Positions 52,314 through 63,407 are shown, numbered from the stretch's first letter. The stretch is DNA of 64,000 nt from Basfia succiniciproducens (GCF_011455875.1 NZ_CP015031.1:1-64000), one strand, 5' to 3'. Made by a program: numbers and translations. Notes: generated by a model not told the origin, from the letters alone.

Positions 52314-52714
52314 AATTCTAATCTACCTAATTAAATTGTTTAGAATTCAACAGTTATCAGGTATTCACCATCAAACGGAATTAATTGAAAACAAGGTTAT
52401 TCAAAAATAAGGAACGGAATTTTAATCGTAAATTCGGCGTTCGTCAAATGAGATATAGGTGAAATTAGCCATAATCTTGAAAAAAACAAATTTCACCTTA
52501 TCGAAAAAGCATAAAAGCGGTAGGGATTATACGTTTTTTTAGTAAAATCTCAAGTATAAAACAGATATCTTTTTCAATTTTTTTGAGCCTTTTTTAAGGA
52601 TCTTTCATCAACTTTATTGTAGAATGGATAAGTTTATAATGTTCGCTTTATGGCGATTTTATTTTTCAATTAACAATTAACGAATCATCATAAAAAAAGA
52701 TAAGTATTAATTAA
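52314..52714. other. rpmH-dnaA intergenic region
   Basis: 401 bp, AT-rich, holding the divergent rpmH and dnaA promoters. TATAAT at 52635-52640 is a candidate -10 for dnaA. I see no exact DnaA box (TTATCCACA) on either strand and no tandem AT 13-mers, so there is no sign of oriC here. Confidence 0.6.
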
Positions 52715-54088
52715 ATGGAACGCGACCTGTCTCAACTTTGGCAAAATTGCCTATTACAACTGCAAGATCAAATTTCTTCGTCGGATTTTGGTTTATGGCT
52801 CAGACCATTGCAGGCGGATACCAGTATGCCGAATACTATTGTGCTTTATGCATCAAATATGTTTGTGAAAAGTTGGGTGGAAAACAACTATTTGGCACAA
52901 ATTACAAAAATAGCTCAGGATCTTAGCAATAATACGGATCTTGTTATTAAGGTGCAGGAAGGCTCTAAACCGGCGGCAAGAAAAGTTGTCGCTCAACAGG
53001 AAATTGCCAATACGCCGGTACAACATAGTGCGCCAATGCCGGAAAACGAGCCGCAGGCGGCTTTTCGTTCGAATTTAAATCAGCATCATTTATTTGAAAA
53101 TTTTGTTGAAGGTAAATCAAATCAACTTGCCCGGGCGGTGGGGCAAAAAGTAGCGAACAGACCGGGCGATAAATCCGCCAATCCGTTATTTTTATACGGC
53201 GGCACAGGTCTGGGTAAAACCCACTTATTACACGCCGTAGGCAATGGTATTATTGCGGGCAATTCTAATGCCCGGGTGGTTTATATCCATGCGGAACGCT
53301 TCGTACAGGAATATGTAAAAGCCCTTAAAGCGGAACGTATTGAAAATTTTAAAAAATTCTACCGCAGTTTAGACGCCTTATTAATTGACGACATTCAGTT
53401 TTTTGCCGGAAAAGACGGAACTCAGGAAGAGTTTTTTAATACTTTCAATTCGTTATTTGAAGGTGAGAAGCAAATTATTCTAACCTCGGATCGTTACCCT
53501 CGCGAGATCGAAAAAATTGATGATCGTCTGAAATCCCGCTTTAGCTGGGGATTAAGTATTGCTATCGAACCGCCGGATTTAGAGACCCGGGTGGCGATTC
53601 TGATGAAAAAAGCGGAAGAAAAGAACATTTATCTGCCTGAAGAAGTGGCGTTTTTTATCGGGCAAAAATTGCGTACCAATGTCCGCGAGTTAGAAGGGGC
53701 GTTAAACAGGGTTCATGCGAATGCCGATTTTACCGGAAAAGCCATTACCATTGATTTCGTGCGAGAAACTTTAAAAGATATGCTGGCGTTGCAGGATAAA
53801 TTGGTTACCGTTGAAAACATTCAAAAAATGGTGGCGGAATATTATCGTATTAAAGTTTCCGATCTGAAATCTAAAAACCGTTCCCGTTCTATTGCCCGTC
53901 CCCGTCAACTGGCGATGGCATTGGCAAAAGAACTGACTAACCGTAGTTTACCTGAAATAGGTAAAGCTTTTGGCGACCGTGATCATACAACGGTATTGCA
54001 TGCTTGTCGTACAATCGCCGCTTTGCGTGATGATGACAATAATATACAGGAAGACTGGTCGAATTTAATTCGCACTTTATCCGCATAA
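52715..54088 (+). CDS. dnaA: Chromosomal replication initiator protein DnaA
   Basis: Initiator ATPase that melts oriC. Domain I ([21 protein letters not shown]), a short variable linker (about 90-120), then the AAA+ domain with Walker [17 protein letters not shown] (about 167) and Walker [15 protein letters not shown]. The domain IV DNA-binding signature is [15 protein letters not shown] near residue 430. 457 aa. Followed by dnaN and recF. Confidence 0.98.
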   Translation: MERDLSQLWQNCLLQLQDQISSSDFGLWLRPLQADTSMPNTIVLYASNMFVKSWVENNYLAQITKIAQDLSNNTDLVIKVQEGSKPAARKVVAQQEIANTPVQHSAPMPENEPQAAFRSNLNQHHLFENFVEGKSNQLARAVGQKVANRPGDKSANPLFLYGGTGLGKTHLLHAVGNGIIAGNSNARVVYIHAERFVQEYVKALKAERIENFKKFYRSLDALLIDDIQFFAGKDGTQEEFFNTFNSLFEGEKQIILTSDRYPREIEKIDDRLKSRFSWGLSIAIEPPDLETRVAILMKKAEEKNIYLPEEVAFFIGQKLRTNVRELEGALNRVHANADFTGKAITIDFVRETLKDMLALQDKLVTVENIQKMVAEYYRIKVSDLKSKNRSRSIARPRQLAMALAKELTNRSLPEIGKAFGDRDHTTVLHACRTIAALRDDDNNIQEDWSNLIRTLSA

Positions 54089-54104
54089 TATGAGGGAAAG
54101 AGCT

Positions 54105-55202
54105 ATGCAGTTTATTGTTTCAAGAGATAATCTTTTAAAACCGTTACAACAGGTATGTGGCGTATTAAGTAGCCGCCCGAATATTCCGGTGCTAAATAAC
54201 GTGTTATTGCAGATTGCCGATGATTGTTTAACCATCACCGGAACGGATTTAGAAGTCGAGCTTTCTACGCAGGCGAAGCTTATTTCGGGCACTGAAGGTA
54301 AATTTACCATTCCGGCAAAAAAATTCTTGGATATTTGCCGCAGTTTGCCGGATGAGGCAGAAATTCATGTGACATTTGAAGAAGAGCGTGCCATTGTGCG
54401 TTCGGCAAGAACGAAATTTAATTTAGCCACATTGCCAGCGGAGGAATATCCGAATCTGGCGGATTGGCAATCAGAAGTGGATTTCACTACCGAACAGGCG
54501 ACTTTACGTCGTCTGATTGAGGCGACTCAATTTTCTATGGCAAATCAGGATGCCCGTTACTTTTTAAACGGTATGAAATTTGAAACGGAAGGTAATTTGC
54601 TGCGAACAGTAGCGACAGACGGTCATCGTTTGGCGGTTTGCACTATTGCGCTGGAACAGGATTTACAGAACCATTCCGTGATTGTGCCGCGTAAAGGCGT
54701 GTTGGAATTGGCGCGTTTATTGGAGGCGACCGATGCGCCGGCGCGTTTGCAAATCGGCACCAATAATCTGCGTGTGCAGTTGGCTAATGTGGTGTTTACG
54801 TCAAAATTAATCGACGGACGTTTCCCTGATTATCGCAGAGTGTTGCCGCGTAATGCGGATCATATTCTGGAAGCGGATTGGGATGTATTAAAGCAAGCCT
54901 TTGTCCGTGCCGCTATTCTTTCGACCGAACGTTTCCGTAGCGTACGTTTACAACTGGATCAGAATCAAATGAAGATTACCGCCACCAACCCGGAACAGGA
55001 AGAAGCGGAAGAAATCATTGATGTGTCTTACAGCGGTAATGAAATGGAAGTCGGGTTTAACGTCAGTTATATTCTTGATGTGCTGAATGCCTTGAAATGT
55101 CAGCGTGTTCGTATGCGCTTAACCGATGCTTCATCAAGTTGTTTAATTGAAAATTGCGAAGACGCCAGCGCCGAATATGTAATCATGCCAATGCGTTTAT
55201 AG
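54105..55202 (+). CDS. dnaN: DNA polymerase III sliding clamp (beta subunit)
   Basis: Ring-shaped processivity factor. Three clamp domains, starting MQFIVSRDNLLKPLQQVCGVL and ending EYVIMPMRL, typical of the family. The start is the ATG at 54105 with GAGGGAAAG; an in-frame ATG at 54090 would add five residues before it. 365 aa, 16 bp after dnaA. Confidence 0.97.
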   Translation: MQFIVSRDNLLKPLQQVCGVLSSRPNIPVLNNVLLQIADDCLTITGTDLEVELSTQAKLISGTEGKFTIPAKKFLDICRSLPDEAEIHVTFEEERAIVRSARTKFNLATLPAEEYPNLADWQSEVDFTTEQATLRRLIEATQFSMANQDARYFLNGMKFETEGNLLRTVATDGHRLAVCTIALEQDLQNHSVIVPRKGVLELARLLEATDAPARLQIGTNNLRVQLANVVFTSKLIDGRFPDYRRVLPRNADHILEADWDVLKQAFVRAAILSTERFRSVRLQLDQNQMKITATNPEQEEAEEIIDVSYSGNEMEVGFNVSYILDVLNALKCQRVRMRLTDASSSCLIENCEDASAEYVIMPMRL

Positions 55203-55238
55203 AAATTTCCGAAAAAACGACCGCACTTTTGAGTTAAT

Positions 55239-56321
55239 ATGGCAATTGCTCGTCTTATTGTTGAAAATTTCCGAAATATCTCAGCCGTGGATCTGGAATT
55301 TGACCACGGCTTTAACTTTTTGGTGGGAAACAACGGCAGCGGCAAAACGAGTTTGCTGGAAGCGCTTTTTTATCTTGGGCACGGTCGTTCTTTCAAAAGC
55401 TCGGTTACAACCCGGGTTATTCGTTACGACCAACCGCATTTTACCCTGCATGGGCGTATTCGGGAGCTGCAGCACGAATGGTCCGTCGGGTTGCAAAAAC
55501 AGCGTAAAGACGGTAATACCATTGTTAAAATTAATGGTGAAGATGGTAATAAAATCTCGGATCTCGCTCATCTTCTTCCTATGCAAATAATCACACCCGA
55601 AGGCTTAACCCTGCTTAATGGCGGTCCGAGTTATCGTAGAGCCTTTCTTGATTGGGGGCTTTTTCATCATCAACCTAATTTTCATTCCGCCTGGTCCGCT
55701 CTTCATCGTTTGCTCAAGCAGCGCAATGCGGCGTTGAATCAAACCTATGATTACAATATGTTGAAACCCTGGGATATGGAGCTTGCCAAGCTTGCTCATC
55801 AGGTCAGCCAATGGCGTGCGGATTATGCGGAGGCGCTGAGCCCTGAAATTGAGCAAACCTGCCGGCTTTTTTTACCGGAATTAGATATTCATGTGAGTTT
55901 TCATCAAGGATGGGAGAAAGATACGGATTATGCTCAGCTTTTAACGGAAAATTTTGAACGTGACAAAGCCATAGGTTATACGGTTTCCGGGCCGCAAAAA
56001 GCCGATTTCCGCTTTAAGTCCAATGGCTTGCCGGTGGAAGACGTGCTTTCCCGCGGGCAATTAAAACTGTTGATGTGTGCGCTGCGCTTGGCGCAGGGCG
56101 AGCATTTAATGGCACAAAAAAATCGCCATTGCATTTTTTTGATTGATGACTTTGCCTCGGAGCTTGACGAAACTAAACGTGCCTTGCTGGCACAACGTTT
56201 ACAAAACAGCAATTCGCAAGTTTTTGTAACGGCTATCTCGCCGGAACAGTTGAAACAAATGCAGCCTGAAAAACACCGCACTTTTCAGGTGGTTAACGGG
56301 CAAATTGAACAATTACTCTAG
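55239..56321 (+). CDS. recF: DNA replication and repair protein RecF
   Basis: SMC-like ATPase that loads RecA at gaps with RecO and RecR. Walker A is VGNNGSGKTSLLEAL (about 31-45), the signature region is VEDVLSRGQLKLLMCALRLAQ, and Walker B is FLIDDFASELDE. 360 aa. The stop codon lies inside hairpin repeat copy C. gyrB, the usual next gene in enterobacteria, is not here. Confidence 0.96.
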   Translation: MAIARLIVENFRNISAVDLEFDHGFNFLVGNNGSGKTSLLEALFYLGHGRSFKSSVTTRVIRYDQPHFTLHGRIRELQHEWSVGLQKQRKDGNTIVKINGEDGNKISDLAHLLPMQIITPEGLTLLNGGPSYRRAFLDWGLFHHQPNFHSAWSALHRLLKQRNAALNQTYDYNMLKPWDMELAKLAHQVSQWRADYAEALSPEIEQTCRLFLPELDIHVSFHQGWEKDTDYAQLLTENFERDKAIGYTVSGPQKADFRFKSNGLPVEDVLSRGQLKLLMCALRLAQGEHLMAQKNRHCIFLIDDFASELDETKRALLAQRLQNSNSQVFVTAISPEQLKQMQPEKHRTFQVVNGQIEQLL

Positions 56322-56352
56322 GGTTTGTTTATAAAAGATAAACAGCCCTTAG
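56318..56352 (+). repeat. Dispersed hairpin repeat, copy C
   Basis: CTAGGGTTTGTTTAT, loop AAAAG, ATAAACAGCCCTTAG. It starts at the recF stop codon and ends inside the 3' end of brnQ, between convergent genes, so it can act as a two-way terminator. Confidence 0.78.
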
Positions 56353-57656
56353 CTTTCCGATTTGTAAAAAACATGAATTAAACAGCCTAACAAAGCGCCG
56401 GTTACGGCAAAAGGGATCCATTCCATGGAGTAGTCTTTTAACGGCAAGTTATTTGCTTGTTCCAAGCCGGCAACAGAACCGATTGATACCAGCGTTGTTA
56501 AGGCGATAGAGAGTCGTTGGGCGACTAACGGCACTTTAACGAAAATGTTAACCGACAATAATAGAATGATAGTCATGGAAATCGGGTAAAGCACCAATAA
56601 AATCGGTACGGATTTACTGATTACGGCGCTCAATCCTTGGTTTGCAATAATAAAACCGATTAGGGTGAAAATAATCACGTAAGTTTTATATGAAATTTTA
56701 TGATAAATTTCATTGAAATATTCACTTACCGAAACAATCAATCCGATGGCTGTGGTTAGACAGGCAAGGCTCACAATCACCCCTAGTAGAGAACGCCCGA
56801 AATTACCGAATGCCTGAGCGGTGATTTTATTAAGAATATAAGTGCCGATATCCTGATTTCTCTCTTGCAACAGACTTATTGTTTCTGCGGAAATATGGAC
56901 ACGATTGCCAATCCAGCCGATAGCCAGATAAATTGCGGCCAGCGCGATAGCCGCCACAATTCCCGCTAATAACGTTTGTTTGGTCAGCTCTTTACCGTGT
57001 TTTATACCTTTAGATTGAATCGCCGCTATAACAATAACGGAATAGGCAATGGATGCCAGCGTATCCATTGTGAGGTATCCGTCGATAATGCCGGTAAAGA
57101 GGAAACTGTTATTGGACTCTCGCAGGGTAAAGATAACCTCGGAAGGATCATTGTCGATCAGGATAAAAAAGGCTTTTACCACTAAGGCTAAAATAGCGAA
57201 TAACAGAATCGGCGTTAAAATAGCGCCGATCCGACTAACGGTTTTCGACGGATTTAAGGCAAACCATAAACTGATAGCGAAATAAAACAGCGTGAAAATC
57301 AGCATGGAAAGCGAGGAACTTTTACCGATAAAAGGCAGTATCGCCATTTCGTAAGAAGTTGCTGCTGTACGAGGAATAGCAAAAAACGGCCCGATGCTGA
57401 GATAAACCGCCATAAGGAAAATAACGGAAAACCAAGGGCTGATTTTAGTAGTGGCGGTTTTGTATCCTCCTTCATAAAAAGCGCTGACGATAATGCCTAA
57501 TAAGGGCAAACCGACACCGCTTAAAATAAAGCCGGTGATTGCAGACCAAAATTCAGAGCCACTTTCTAATCCCAATTTCGGCGGGAAGATTAAATTGCCG
57601 GCGCCAAAGAAAATAGCAAAAAGCGTGAAACCGACGATAAATGTATTCTTATTCAT
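56349..57656 (-). CDS. brnQ: Branched-chain amino acid transport system II carrier protein
   Basis: Na+-coupled carrier for leucine, isoleucine and valine in the inner membrane. 435 aa with about twelve helices. Conserved are the N-terminal FAIFFGAGNLIFPPKLGLESG and SIGPFFAIPRTAATSYEMAI. Stands alone; convergent with recF. The ribosome site is weak. Confidence 0.93.
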   Translation of the reverse strand: MNKNTFIVGFTLFAIFFGAGNLIFPPKLGLESGSEFWSAITGFILSGVGLPLLGIIVSAFYEGGYKTATTKISPWFSVIFLMAVYLSIGPFFAIPRTAATSYEMAILPFIGKSSSLSMLIFTLFYFAISLWFALNPSKTVSRIGAILTPILLFAILALVVKAFFILIDNDPSEVIFTLRESNNSFLFTGIIDGYLTMDTLASIAYSVIVIAAIQSKGIKHGKELTKQTLLAGIVAAIALAAIYLAIGWIGNRVHISAETISLLQERNQDIGTYILNKITAQAFGNFGRSLLGVIVSLACLTTAIGLIVSVSEYFNEIYHKISYKTYVIIFTLIGFIIANQGLSAVISKSVPILLVLYPISMTIILLLSVNIFVKVPLVAQRLSIALTTLVSIGSVAGLEQANNLPLKDYSMEWIPFAVTGALLGCLIHVFYKSES

Positions 57657-57730
57657 TTTTAATTATAAAAGTAATTTTTATAGTTGAAAATTGTGATTTC
57701 GTTTAAAAAACGCCCCTAATCACAAGTTAA

Positions 57731-58522
57731 CTATTTTTTTAGCAAATCTTCATTTTTTGTGTGATTCCATTTACCTTTCTTTTTATCCATGTACTGGAAA
57801 TATTCATTGGTAAAGGTTCCTTGCGCACAGGTAAATTTATCGCGACGTGAATTTACATTTTTACCTTTTAACGCCATATTTAACGTAGTAGGGCCCGTTA
57901 AAGTGAATACGCCGCCGTCAATTTTTCGTTGCTCGATATTATTTACAATAATATCTAACGTATCTTTCAGAAATCGATTACCTTTGGTGCTTGCCAGGAA
58001 AAAGTTAGTGTATTTATCCCGACGCGTAATCACCACTTCCGTATCATTTTCATCAATGATATCAGCGAGGCACCAAACTAAGTGTCCGTCAATATCCATA
58101 TAGACGCCGCCTTCGTTATATAATGTGAAAATCCGCCAAAAGTCGGCTTGCGCCGCACCATCGGTTAATTTGCTGTAAGCCTCATAAACCCGGGTGTCGG
58201 CATTTGCTTTAATATATTCTTCACGTGCTTCCGTGCTTACGTAACGATATTCATAGCTCCAGGATAAAGCCCTGTTTACCAAATAGTTGCAATACACCGG
58301 TAGGGTAACTTTGTTACTGTAGTTAGTTTGCCAAATAGTTTTGTTGATTTTACTCTGCTTATTTGACGGACGGAACGCGGGACTGAATTCAGGAATCGTA
58401 AAGCGTTTTTTGGGAAAAATCGCATGAAACGGATAACTGAGAATTTTAATGATGTTACCAAGTAACCGTAGTACGCCATTGGACAAAAAAATAAGCGGTT
58501 TGTATTTAATTGGTTTATTCAT
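57731..58522 (-). CDS. Family 32 glycosyltransferase (capsule/LOS type)
   Basis: Probable GT-A sugar transferase of surface polysaccharide. A hydrophobic N-terminal stretch (about 10-38) may anchor it to the membrane. The catalytic region [22 protein letters not shown] is followed by the DxD motif [11 protein letters not shown] (near residue 145), a pattern of the GT32 family (Och1-like). C-terminal [12 protein letters not shown] fits. 263 aa. ATG at 58522 with GGTGAG. Not linked to other glycan genes; lies between brnQ and a tRNA array. The donor sugar is unknown. Confidence 0.82.
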   Translation of the reverse strand: MNKPIKYKPLIFLSNGVLRLLGNIIKILSYPFHAIFPKKRFTIPEFSPAFRPSNKQSKINKTIWQTNYSNKVTLPVYCNYLVNRALSWSYEYRYVSTEAREEYIKANADTRVYEAYSKLTDGAAQADFWRIFTLYNEGGVYMDIDGHLVWCLADIIDENDTEVVITRRDKYTNFFLASTKGNRFLKDTLDIIVNNIEQRKIDGGVFTLTGPTTLNMALKGKNVNSRRDKFTCAQGTFTNEYFQYMDKKKGKWNHTKNEDLLKK

Positions 58523-58664
58523 TAGCTCACCAAAGACAAAAAATTTTTATCTACTTTACCATTTCTTCCGTAAGAAGAAAATTAACCTGACAAAAAAGAA
58601 TAGGTCGAATAGATAATATTTATACAGGCTAGTAAGTTTAAAGATATCAATAACGGAAAAGAAG

Positions 58665-58740
58665 TGGTGGGCGATACCGGTCTCGAACCAGTGACCCCCT
58701 CCTTGTAAGGGAGGTGCTCTCCCAACTGAGCTAATCGCCC
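58665..58740 (-). tRNA. tRNA-Val (anticodon UAC), copy 1
   Basis: 76-nt cloverleaf on the minus strand with acceptor GGGCGAT/ATCGCCC, anticodon loop CTTACAA (TAC) and encoded CCA. Identical to three more copies upstream. Confidence 0.97.
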
Positions 58741-58840
58741 TGCGATTTTGACTTTTGTCGCGTTACATTATCCGATATTGGCGATTTGATAATGAATTGT
58801 ACATAAATGTCAAAATTAGTAGGTCATTTTAAATCAAAAG

Positions 58841-58916
58841 TGGTGGGCGATACCGGTCTCGAACCAGTGACCCCCTCCTTGTAAGGGAGGTGCTCTCCCA
58901 ACTGAGCTAATCGCCC
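58841..58916 (-). tRNA. tRNA-Val (anticodon UAC), copy 2
   Basis: Identical to copy 1. 100-bp spacer between copies 1 and 2. Confidence 0.97.
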
Positions 58917-58955
58917 ACTTGAGATTTAAAATCTTGGGTACTTAAACTAAAAGAG

Positions 58956-59031
58956 TGGTGGGCGATACCGGTCTCGAACCAGTGACCCCCTCCTTGTAAG
59001 GGAGGTGCTCTCCCAACTGAGCTAATCGCCC
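58956..59031 (-). tRNA. tRNA-Val (anticodon UAC), copy 3
   Basis: Identical to the other copies; 39-bp spacer to copy 2. Confidence 0.97.
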
Positions 59032-59069
59032 TCGTCAGTTTAAGCATACAACACGAAACACTTGGAAAG

Positions 59070-59145
59070 TGGTGGGCGATACCGGTCTCGAACCAGTGAC
59101 CCCCTCCTTGTAAGGGAGGTGCTCTCCCAACTGAGCTAATCGCCC
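59070..59145 (-). tRNA. tRNA-Val (anticodon UAC), copy 4
   Basis: Identical to the other copies and first in the transcript, next to the promoter at 59161-59188; 38-bp spacer to copy 3. Confidence 0.97.
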
Positions 59146-59160
59146 GTGTTGTGGGTTGGC

Positions 59161-59188
59161 ATTATAAATATTATCTGTTTTCAGTCAA
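59161..59188 (-). promoter_or_regulatory. Promoter of the tRNA-Val array
   Basis: On the minus strand: -35 TTGACT (59183-59188) and -10 TATAAT (59161-59166), 16-bp spacer, 15 bp before tRNA-Val copy 4. Confidence 0.8.
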
Positions 59189-59339
59189 CCCATTTTTACA
59201 AAAAAATGCGTAATTGTTGTAAAAATAGTCATAAAAAGCCCTTTTGTGTTAATAATTGCAAAAACTTTCCTTACAAGAATCAGGAAACTCGTAGTACAAT
59301 ACGGACAATTTTGTGATATCCAAATTTAAGGTTATAGAA

Positions 59340-60782
59340 ATGGAATTAAAAGCATTATTTAATTTAGATCCCAATGTGAAAGTGCGTACTCGTTTTGCGC
59401 CGAGCCCGACGGGGTATTTGCACGTAGGCGGCGCCCGTACCGCACTTTATTCATGGTTATATGCGAAACACAATGACGGGGAATTTGTATTGCGTATCGA
59501 AGATACGGATTTAGAGCGTTCCACACCGGAAGCCACAGCCGCAATTTTAGAAGCGATGGAATGGCTTAATCTGACTTGGGAACATGGTCCGTATTTCCAG
59601 ACCAAACGTTTCGACCGTTATAACGAGGTGATCGATCAAATGATAGAACAGGGCCTCGCTTATCGCTGTTATTGTTCGAAAGAACGTTTGGAAGAATTGC
59701 GTCATCAGCAAGAAGCGAACAAAGAAAAACCGCGTTATGACCGCCATTGTTTACATGATCACGAGCATAGCCCGGATGAGCCTCATGTGGTGCGTTTCAA
59801 AAATCCGCAGGAAGGTTCCGTGGTGTTTGAAGATGCGGTGCGCGGCCGTATTGAAATCAGCAATCATGAATTGGACGACCTGATCATTCGCCGTAGCGAC
59901 GGTTCGCCGACCTACAATTTCTGTGTGGTGGTGGATGACTGGGATATGGGTATTACCCATGTGGTGCGCGGGGAAGATCACATTAACAACACGCCCCGCC
60001 AAATCAATATATTAAAAGCATTAGGCGCGCCTATTCCGGTTTACGCCCATGTTTCCATGATTAACGGTGATGACGGTCAGAAATTGTCTAAACGTCACGG
60101 TGCGGTAAGCGTTATGCAATATCGTGACGAAGGTTATTTGCCGGAAGCCTTATTAAACTATTTAGTGCGTTTAGGTTGGGGACACGGCGACCAGGAAATC
60201 TTCACGTTGGAAGAAATGATCAAATTATTCGAACTTGAACACGTGAGCAAATCCGCCAGTGCTTTCAATACGGAAAAATTGTTATGGTTGAACCAACATT
60301 ATATCCGCGAATTACCGGCGGAATATGTGGCGCAACATTTAGCCTGGCAATATCAGGAGCAAGGCATTGATACCTCAAAGGGTCCCGCTTTAACCGAAAT
60401 CGTATCAATGTTGGGCGAACGTTGTAAAACCTTAAAAGAAATGGCCGCATCGAGCCGTTATTTCTTTGAAGAATTTGACGGATTTGACGAAGCGGCGGCG
60501 AAAAAACATCTCAAAGCGGCAGCTGTCGAACCCTTAGAAAAAGTAAAAGAAAAATTGACCGCACTTTCCGGTTGGGATGCTCATTCGGCCCATGAAGCCA
60601 TTGAACAAACGGCCGCCGAATTAGAAGTGGGGATGGGCAAAGTAGGTATGCCGTTGCGCGTTGCGGTGACCGGTGCCGGTCAATCGCCTTCAATGGACGT
60701 TACCCTTGCGGGCATCGGCCGTGAGCGCGTGCTTGCCCGAATCCAAAAGGCAATTGACTTTATTAAGGCAAAAAACGCTTAA
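59340..60782 (+). CDS. gltX: Glutamyl-tRNA synthetase
   Basis: Class I synthetase charging tRNA-Glu. The HIGH-like motif sits in [21 protein letters not shown] (near residue 20) and the KMSKS-like motif is KLSKRHG (near 245). C-terminal anticodon-binding helices complete the 480-aa protein, the usual size. The ATG at 59340 ([15 protein letters not shown]) matches Haemophilus; an ORF extension to 59313 is not conserved. Confidence 0.97.
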   Translation: MELKALFNLDPNVKVRTRFAPSPTGYLHVGGARTALYSWLYAKHNDGEFVLRIEDTDLERSTPEATAAILEAMEWLNLTWEHGPYFQTKRFDRYNEVIDQMIEQGLAYRCYCSKERLEELRHQQEANKEKPRYDRHCLHDHEHSPDEPHVVRFKNPQEGSVVFEDAVRGRIEISNHELDDLIIRRSDGSPTYNFCVVVDDWDMGITHVVRGEDHINNTPRQINILKALGAPIPVYAHVSMINGDDGQKLSKRHGAVSVMQYRDEGYLPEALLNYLVRLGWGHGDQEIFTLEEMIKLFELEHVSKSASAFNTEKLLWLNQHYIRELPAEYVAQHLAWQYQEQGIDTSKGPALTEIVSMLGERCKTLKEMAASSRYFFEEFDGFDEAAAKKHLKAAAVEPLEKVKEKLTALSGWDAHSAHEAIEQTAAELEVGMGKVGMPLRVAVTGAGQSPSMDVTLAGIGRERVLARIQKAIDFIKAKNA

Positions 60783-60818
60783 TATTTAACCTGTTGATTC
60801 AATCTTTTTGATTAGTTG

Positions 60819-60848
60819 TTGACAGCAAGTGCGGCAAGTTATTATGAT
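60819..60848 (+). promoter_or_regulatory. Promoter of tRNA-Ala
   Basis: -35 TTGACA (60819-60824), -10 TATGAT (60843-60848), 18-bp spacer, 13 bp before the tRNA. Confidence 0.75.
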
Positions 60849-60861
60849 ACTTGCCGCATAC

Positions 60862-60937
<76 letters not shown>

Positions 60938-60942
60938 AATTT

Positions 60943-60972
60943 AAAGCCTTGAATTTATTTCAAGGCTTTTTT
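60943..60972 (+). terminator. Terminator after tRNA-Ala
   Basis: Perfect 11-bp stem AAAGCCTTGAA/TTCAAGGCTTT followed by TTTG and T-rich sequence, 6 bp after the tRNA. Confidence 0.92.
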
Positions 60973-61008
60973 GTTTTTGTGTGTTACGTTCAAAATTCCG
61001 TAAAAATT

Positions 61009-61039
61009 AACCGCACTTTTATCGTGCAAAAGTGCGGTT
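61009..61039. repeat. Inverted uptake signal pair upstream of pnp
   Basis: AACCGCACTTTT/AAAAGTGCGGTT with a 7-nt loop. The rest of the 340-bp gap between tRNA-Ala and pnp holds the tRNA terminator and the pnp promoter and leader. Confidence 0.75.
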
Positions 61040-61118
61040 GAAAAATGCGAAATTTTGCAATTATTTCTTTATTCTCCGAATTAGTTTATCTTATAGGTCG
61101 GTTATTGAGTAAAATTAT

Positions 61119-61147
61119 TACCAATAAACGAAAAACCCTTGTATAAT
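61119..61147 (+). promoter_or_regulatory. Candidate promoter of pnp
   Basis: -10 TATAAT (61142-61147) and a weak -35 TTACCA (61119-61124), 17-bp spacer. The remaining leader of about 125 nt contains short inverted repeats such as TTTTTATCA/TGATAAAGA. In relatives the pnp leader is cut by RNase III for autoregulation. Confidence 0.55.
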
Positions 61148-61277
61148 ACGTCAGTTTTGTTTTCCGTTTTAGCGTGCGGCTATCAAAAGTGATTTTTATC
61201 AATGATAAAGATTATTTTTGCTAGTCGCAATTTGGAAAATAAAGCAGAATAACTTATTAATATAAAAGGAAAAAATA

Positions 61278-63392
61278 GTGAATCCAATTGTAAAACAATT
61301 TAAATACGGTCAACACACCGTAACATTGGAAACCGGAGCTATTGCCCGTCAGGCAACGGCAGCCGTAATGGCAAGTATGGACGATACTACGGTATTTGTT
61401 TCCGTGGTGGCAAAAAAAGATGTAAAAGAAGGTCAGGATTTCTTCCCGTTAACCGTAGATTATCAAGAACGTACTTATGCGGCAGGTAAAATCCCGGGTG
61501 GTTTCTTTAAACGTGAAGGTCGTCCTTCCGAAGGCGAAACGTTAATCGCGCGTTTAATCGACCGTCCGATTCGTCCGTTGTTCCCTGAAGGTTTCTTAAA
61601 CGAAATTCAAATCATTGCGACAGTAGTGTCTGTCAATCCGCAGATCAGTCCTGATTTAGTGGCGATGATCGGCGCTTCAGCGGCACTTTCATTATCCGGC
61701 GTGCCTTTCAACGGTCCTATCGGTGCGGCACGTGTCGGTTTCATTAACGATCAATTCGTGTTAAACCCAACCATGGCGGAACAAAAACAAAGCCGTTTGG
61801 ATTTAGTGGTTGCGGGTACGGACAAAGCTGTGTTAATGGTGGAATCCGAAGCGGATATTTTAACTGAAGAGCAAATGTTGTCTGCGGTGGTGTTCGGTCA
61901 TCAACAGCAACAGGTTGTGGTTGAAGCCATTAAAGAATTTGTGGCGGAAGCGGGTAAACCGCGCTGGGACTGGGTTGCTCCGGAACCGGATTCAGCATTA
62001 ATCAGCAAAGTGAAAGCAATCGCCGAAAACCGTTTGGGTGACGCATACCGTATCACTGAAAAACAAGTGCGTTACGAACAAATCGACGCCATTAAAGCGG
62101 ATGTGATTGCACAAATCACAGCGGAAGATGAAGAAGTTAGCGAAGGCAAAATCGTTGATATTTTCACCGCACTTGAAAGCCAAATCGTGCGCGGACGTAT
62201 CATTGCCGGCGAACCGCGTATCGACGGTCGTACCGTTGACACGGTGCGCGCCTTAGACATTTGCACCGGCGTGTTGCCGCGCACCCACGGTTCGGCAATT
62301 TTTACCCGTGGTGAAACCCAATCATTAGCGGTGGTTACCTTAGGTACGGAACGCGATGCGCAAATTCTTGATGAATTAACGGGCGAACGCCAGGATACTT
62401 TCTTATTCCACTACAATTTCCCTCCGTATTCTGTAGGTGAAACGGGTCGTGTCGGTTCGCCGAAACGTCGTGAGATCGGTCACGGTCGTTTAGCTAAACG
62501 TGGTGTGGCTGCTGTAATGCCAAGCATCAGCGAATTCCCGTATGTGGTTCGCGTAGTGTCTGAAATCACCGAATCAAACGGTTCTTCATCAATGGCGTCT
62601 GTTTGCGGCGCATCATTGGCGTTGATGGATGCCGGTGTGCCGGTTAAATCCGCCGTAGCGGGTATCGCCATGGGCTTGGTGAAAGAAGACGATAAATTTG
62701 TGGTGCTTTCCGACATTTTAGGTGACGAAGACCATTTAGGCGATATGGACTTCAAAGTAGCGGGTACCCGTACCGGTGTGACTGCACTTCAAATGGATAT
62801 TAAAATCGAAGGTATTACGCCGGAAATTATGCAAATTGCTTTGAACCAGGCGAAAAGTGCGCGTATGCACATTTTAGGTGTAATGGAACAAGCGATTTCG
62901 GCGCCACGTGCGGAAATTTCCGAATTCGCACCGCGTATTTACACCATGAAAATCGATCCGAAGAAAATCAAAGACGTGATTGGTAAAGGTGGTGCGACAA
63001 TTCGTGCGTTAACCGAAGAAACCGGTACCTCTATCGATATTGATGATGACGGTACGGTGAAAATCGCCGCTGTTGACGGCAATGCGGTGAAAACCGTGAT
63101 GGCGCGGATTGAAGACATTATCGCCGAAGTGGAAGCGGGCTCGGTTTACACCGGTAAAGTGACCCGTCTTGCGGATTTCGGCGCTTTCGTGGCTATCGTT
63201 GGCAACAAAGAAGGATTAGTTCATATTTCTCAAATTGCGGAAGAACGCGTTGAGAAAGTAAGTGATTATCTTCAAGTCGGTCAAGAAGTTCAGGTTAAAG
63301 TGGTGGAAATCGATCGTCAGGGTCGTATCCGTTTAACTATGAGAGACCTTGGTTCAAAAGAAGAATCTCAAGAACAATCTGTTGAACAATAG
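61278..63392 (+). CDS. pnp: Polynucleotide phosphorylase
   Basis: 3'-5' phosphorolytic exoribonuclease of the degradosome. Two RNase PH-like cores ([20 protein letters not shown]; second core [25 protein letters not shown]) flank a helical domain. Then a KH domain ([16 protein letters not shown]) and a C-terminal S1 domain ([28 protein letters not shown]). 704 aa. GTG start with AAGGAAAAAAT. Followed by nlpI, as in E. coli. Confidence 0.98.
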   Translation: MNPIVKQFKYGQHTVTLETGAIARQATAAVMASMDDTTVFVSVVAKKDVKEGQDFFPLTVDYQERTYAAGKIPGGFFKREGRPSEGETLIARLIDRPIRPLFPEGFLNEIQIIATVVSVNPQISPDLVAMIGASAALSLSGVPFNGPIGAARVGFINDQFVLNPTMAEQKQSRLDLVVAGTDKAVLMVESEADILTEEQMLSAVVFGHQQQQVVVEAIKEFVAEAGKPRWDWVAPEPDSALISKVKAIAENRLGDAYRITEKQVRYEQIDAIKADVIAQITAEDEEVSEGKIVDIFTALESQIVRGRIIAGEPRIDGRTVDTVRALDICTGVLPRTHGSAIFTRGETQSLAVVTLGTERDAQILDELTGERQDTFLFHYNFPPYSVGETGRVGSPKRREIGHGRLAKRGVAAVMPSISEFPYVVRVVSEITESNGSSSMASVCGASLALMDAGVPVKSAVAGIAMGLVKEDDKFVVLSDILGDEDHLGDMDFKVAGTRTGVTALQMDIKIEGITPEIMQIALNQAKSARMHILGVMEQAISAPRAEISEFAPRIYTMKIDPKKIKDVIGKGGATIRALTEETGTSIDIDDDGTVKIAAVDGNAVKTVMARIEDIIAEVEAGSVYTGKVTRLADFGAFVAIVGNKEGLVHISQIAEERVEKVSDYLQVGQEVQVKVVEIDRQGRIRLTMRDLGSKEESQEQSVEQ

Positions 63393-63407
63393 TAATTCTA
63401 AAGTTAA

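Noticed and set aside
52314-52714. Possible oriC next to dnaA
   Set aside because: No exact DnaA boxes on either strand and no AT-rich 13-mer array. AT richness alone is explained by divergent promoters.
58665-59145. Regular repeats that could be taken for a CRISPR array
   Set aside because: The repeat unit is a full tRNA-Val cloverleaf with encoded CCA, and spacers are few and uneven.
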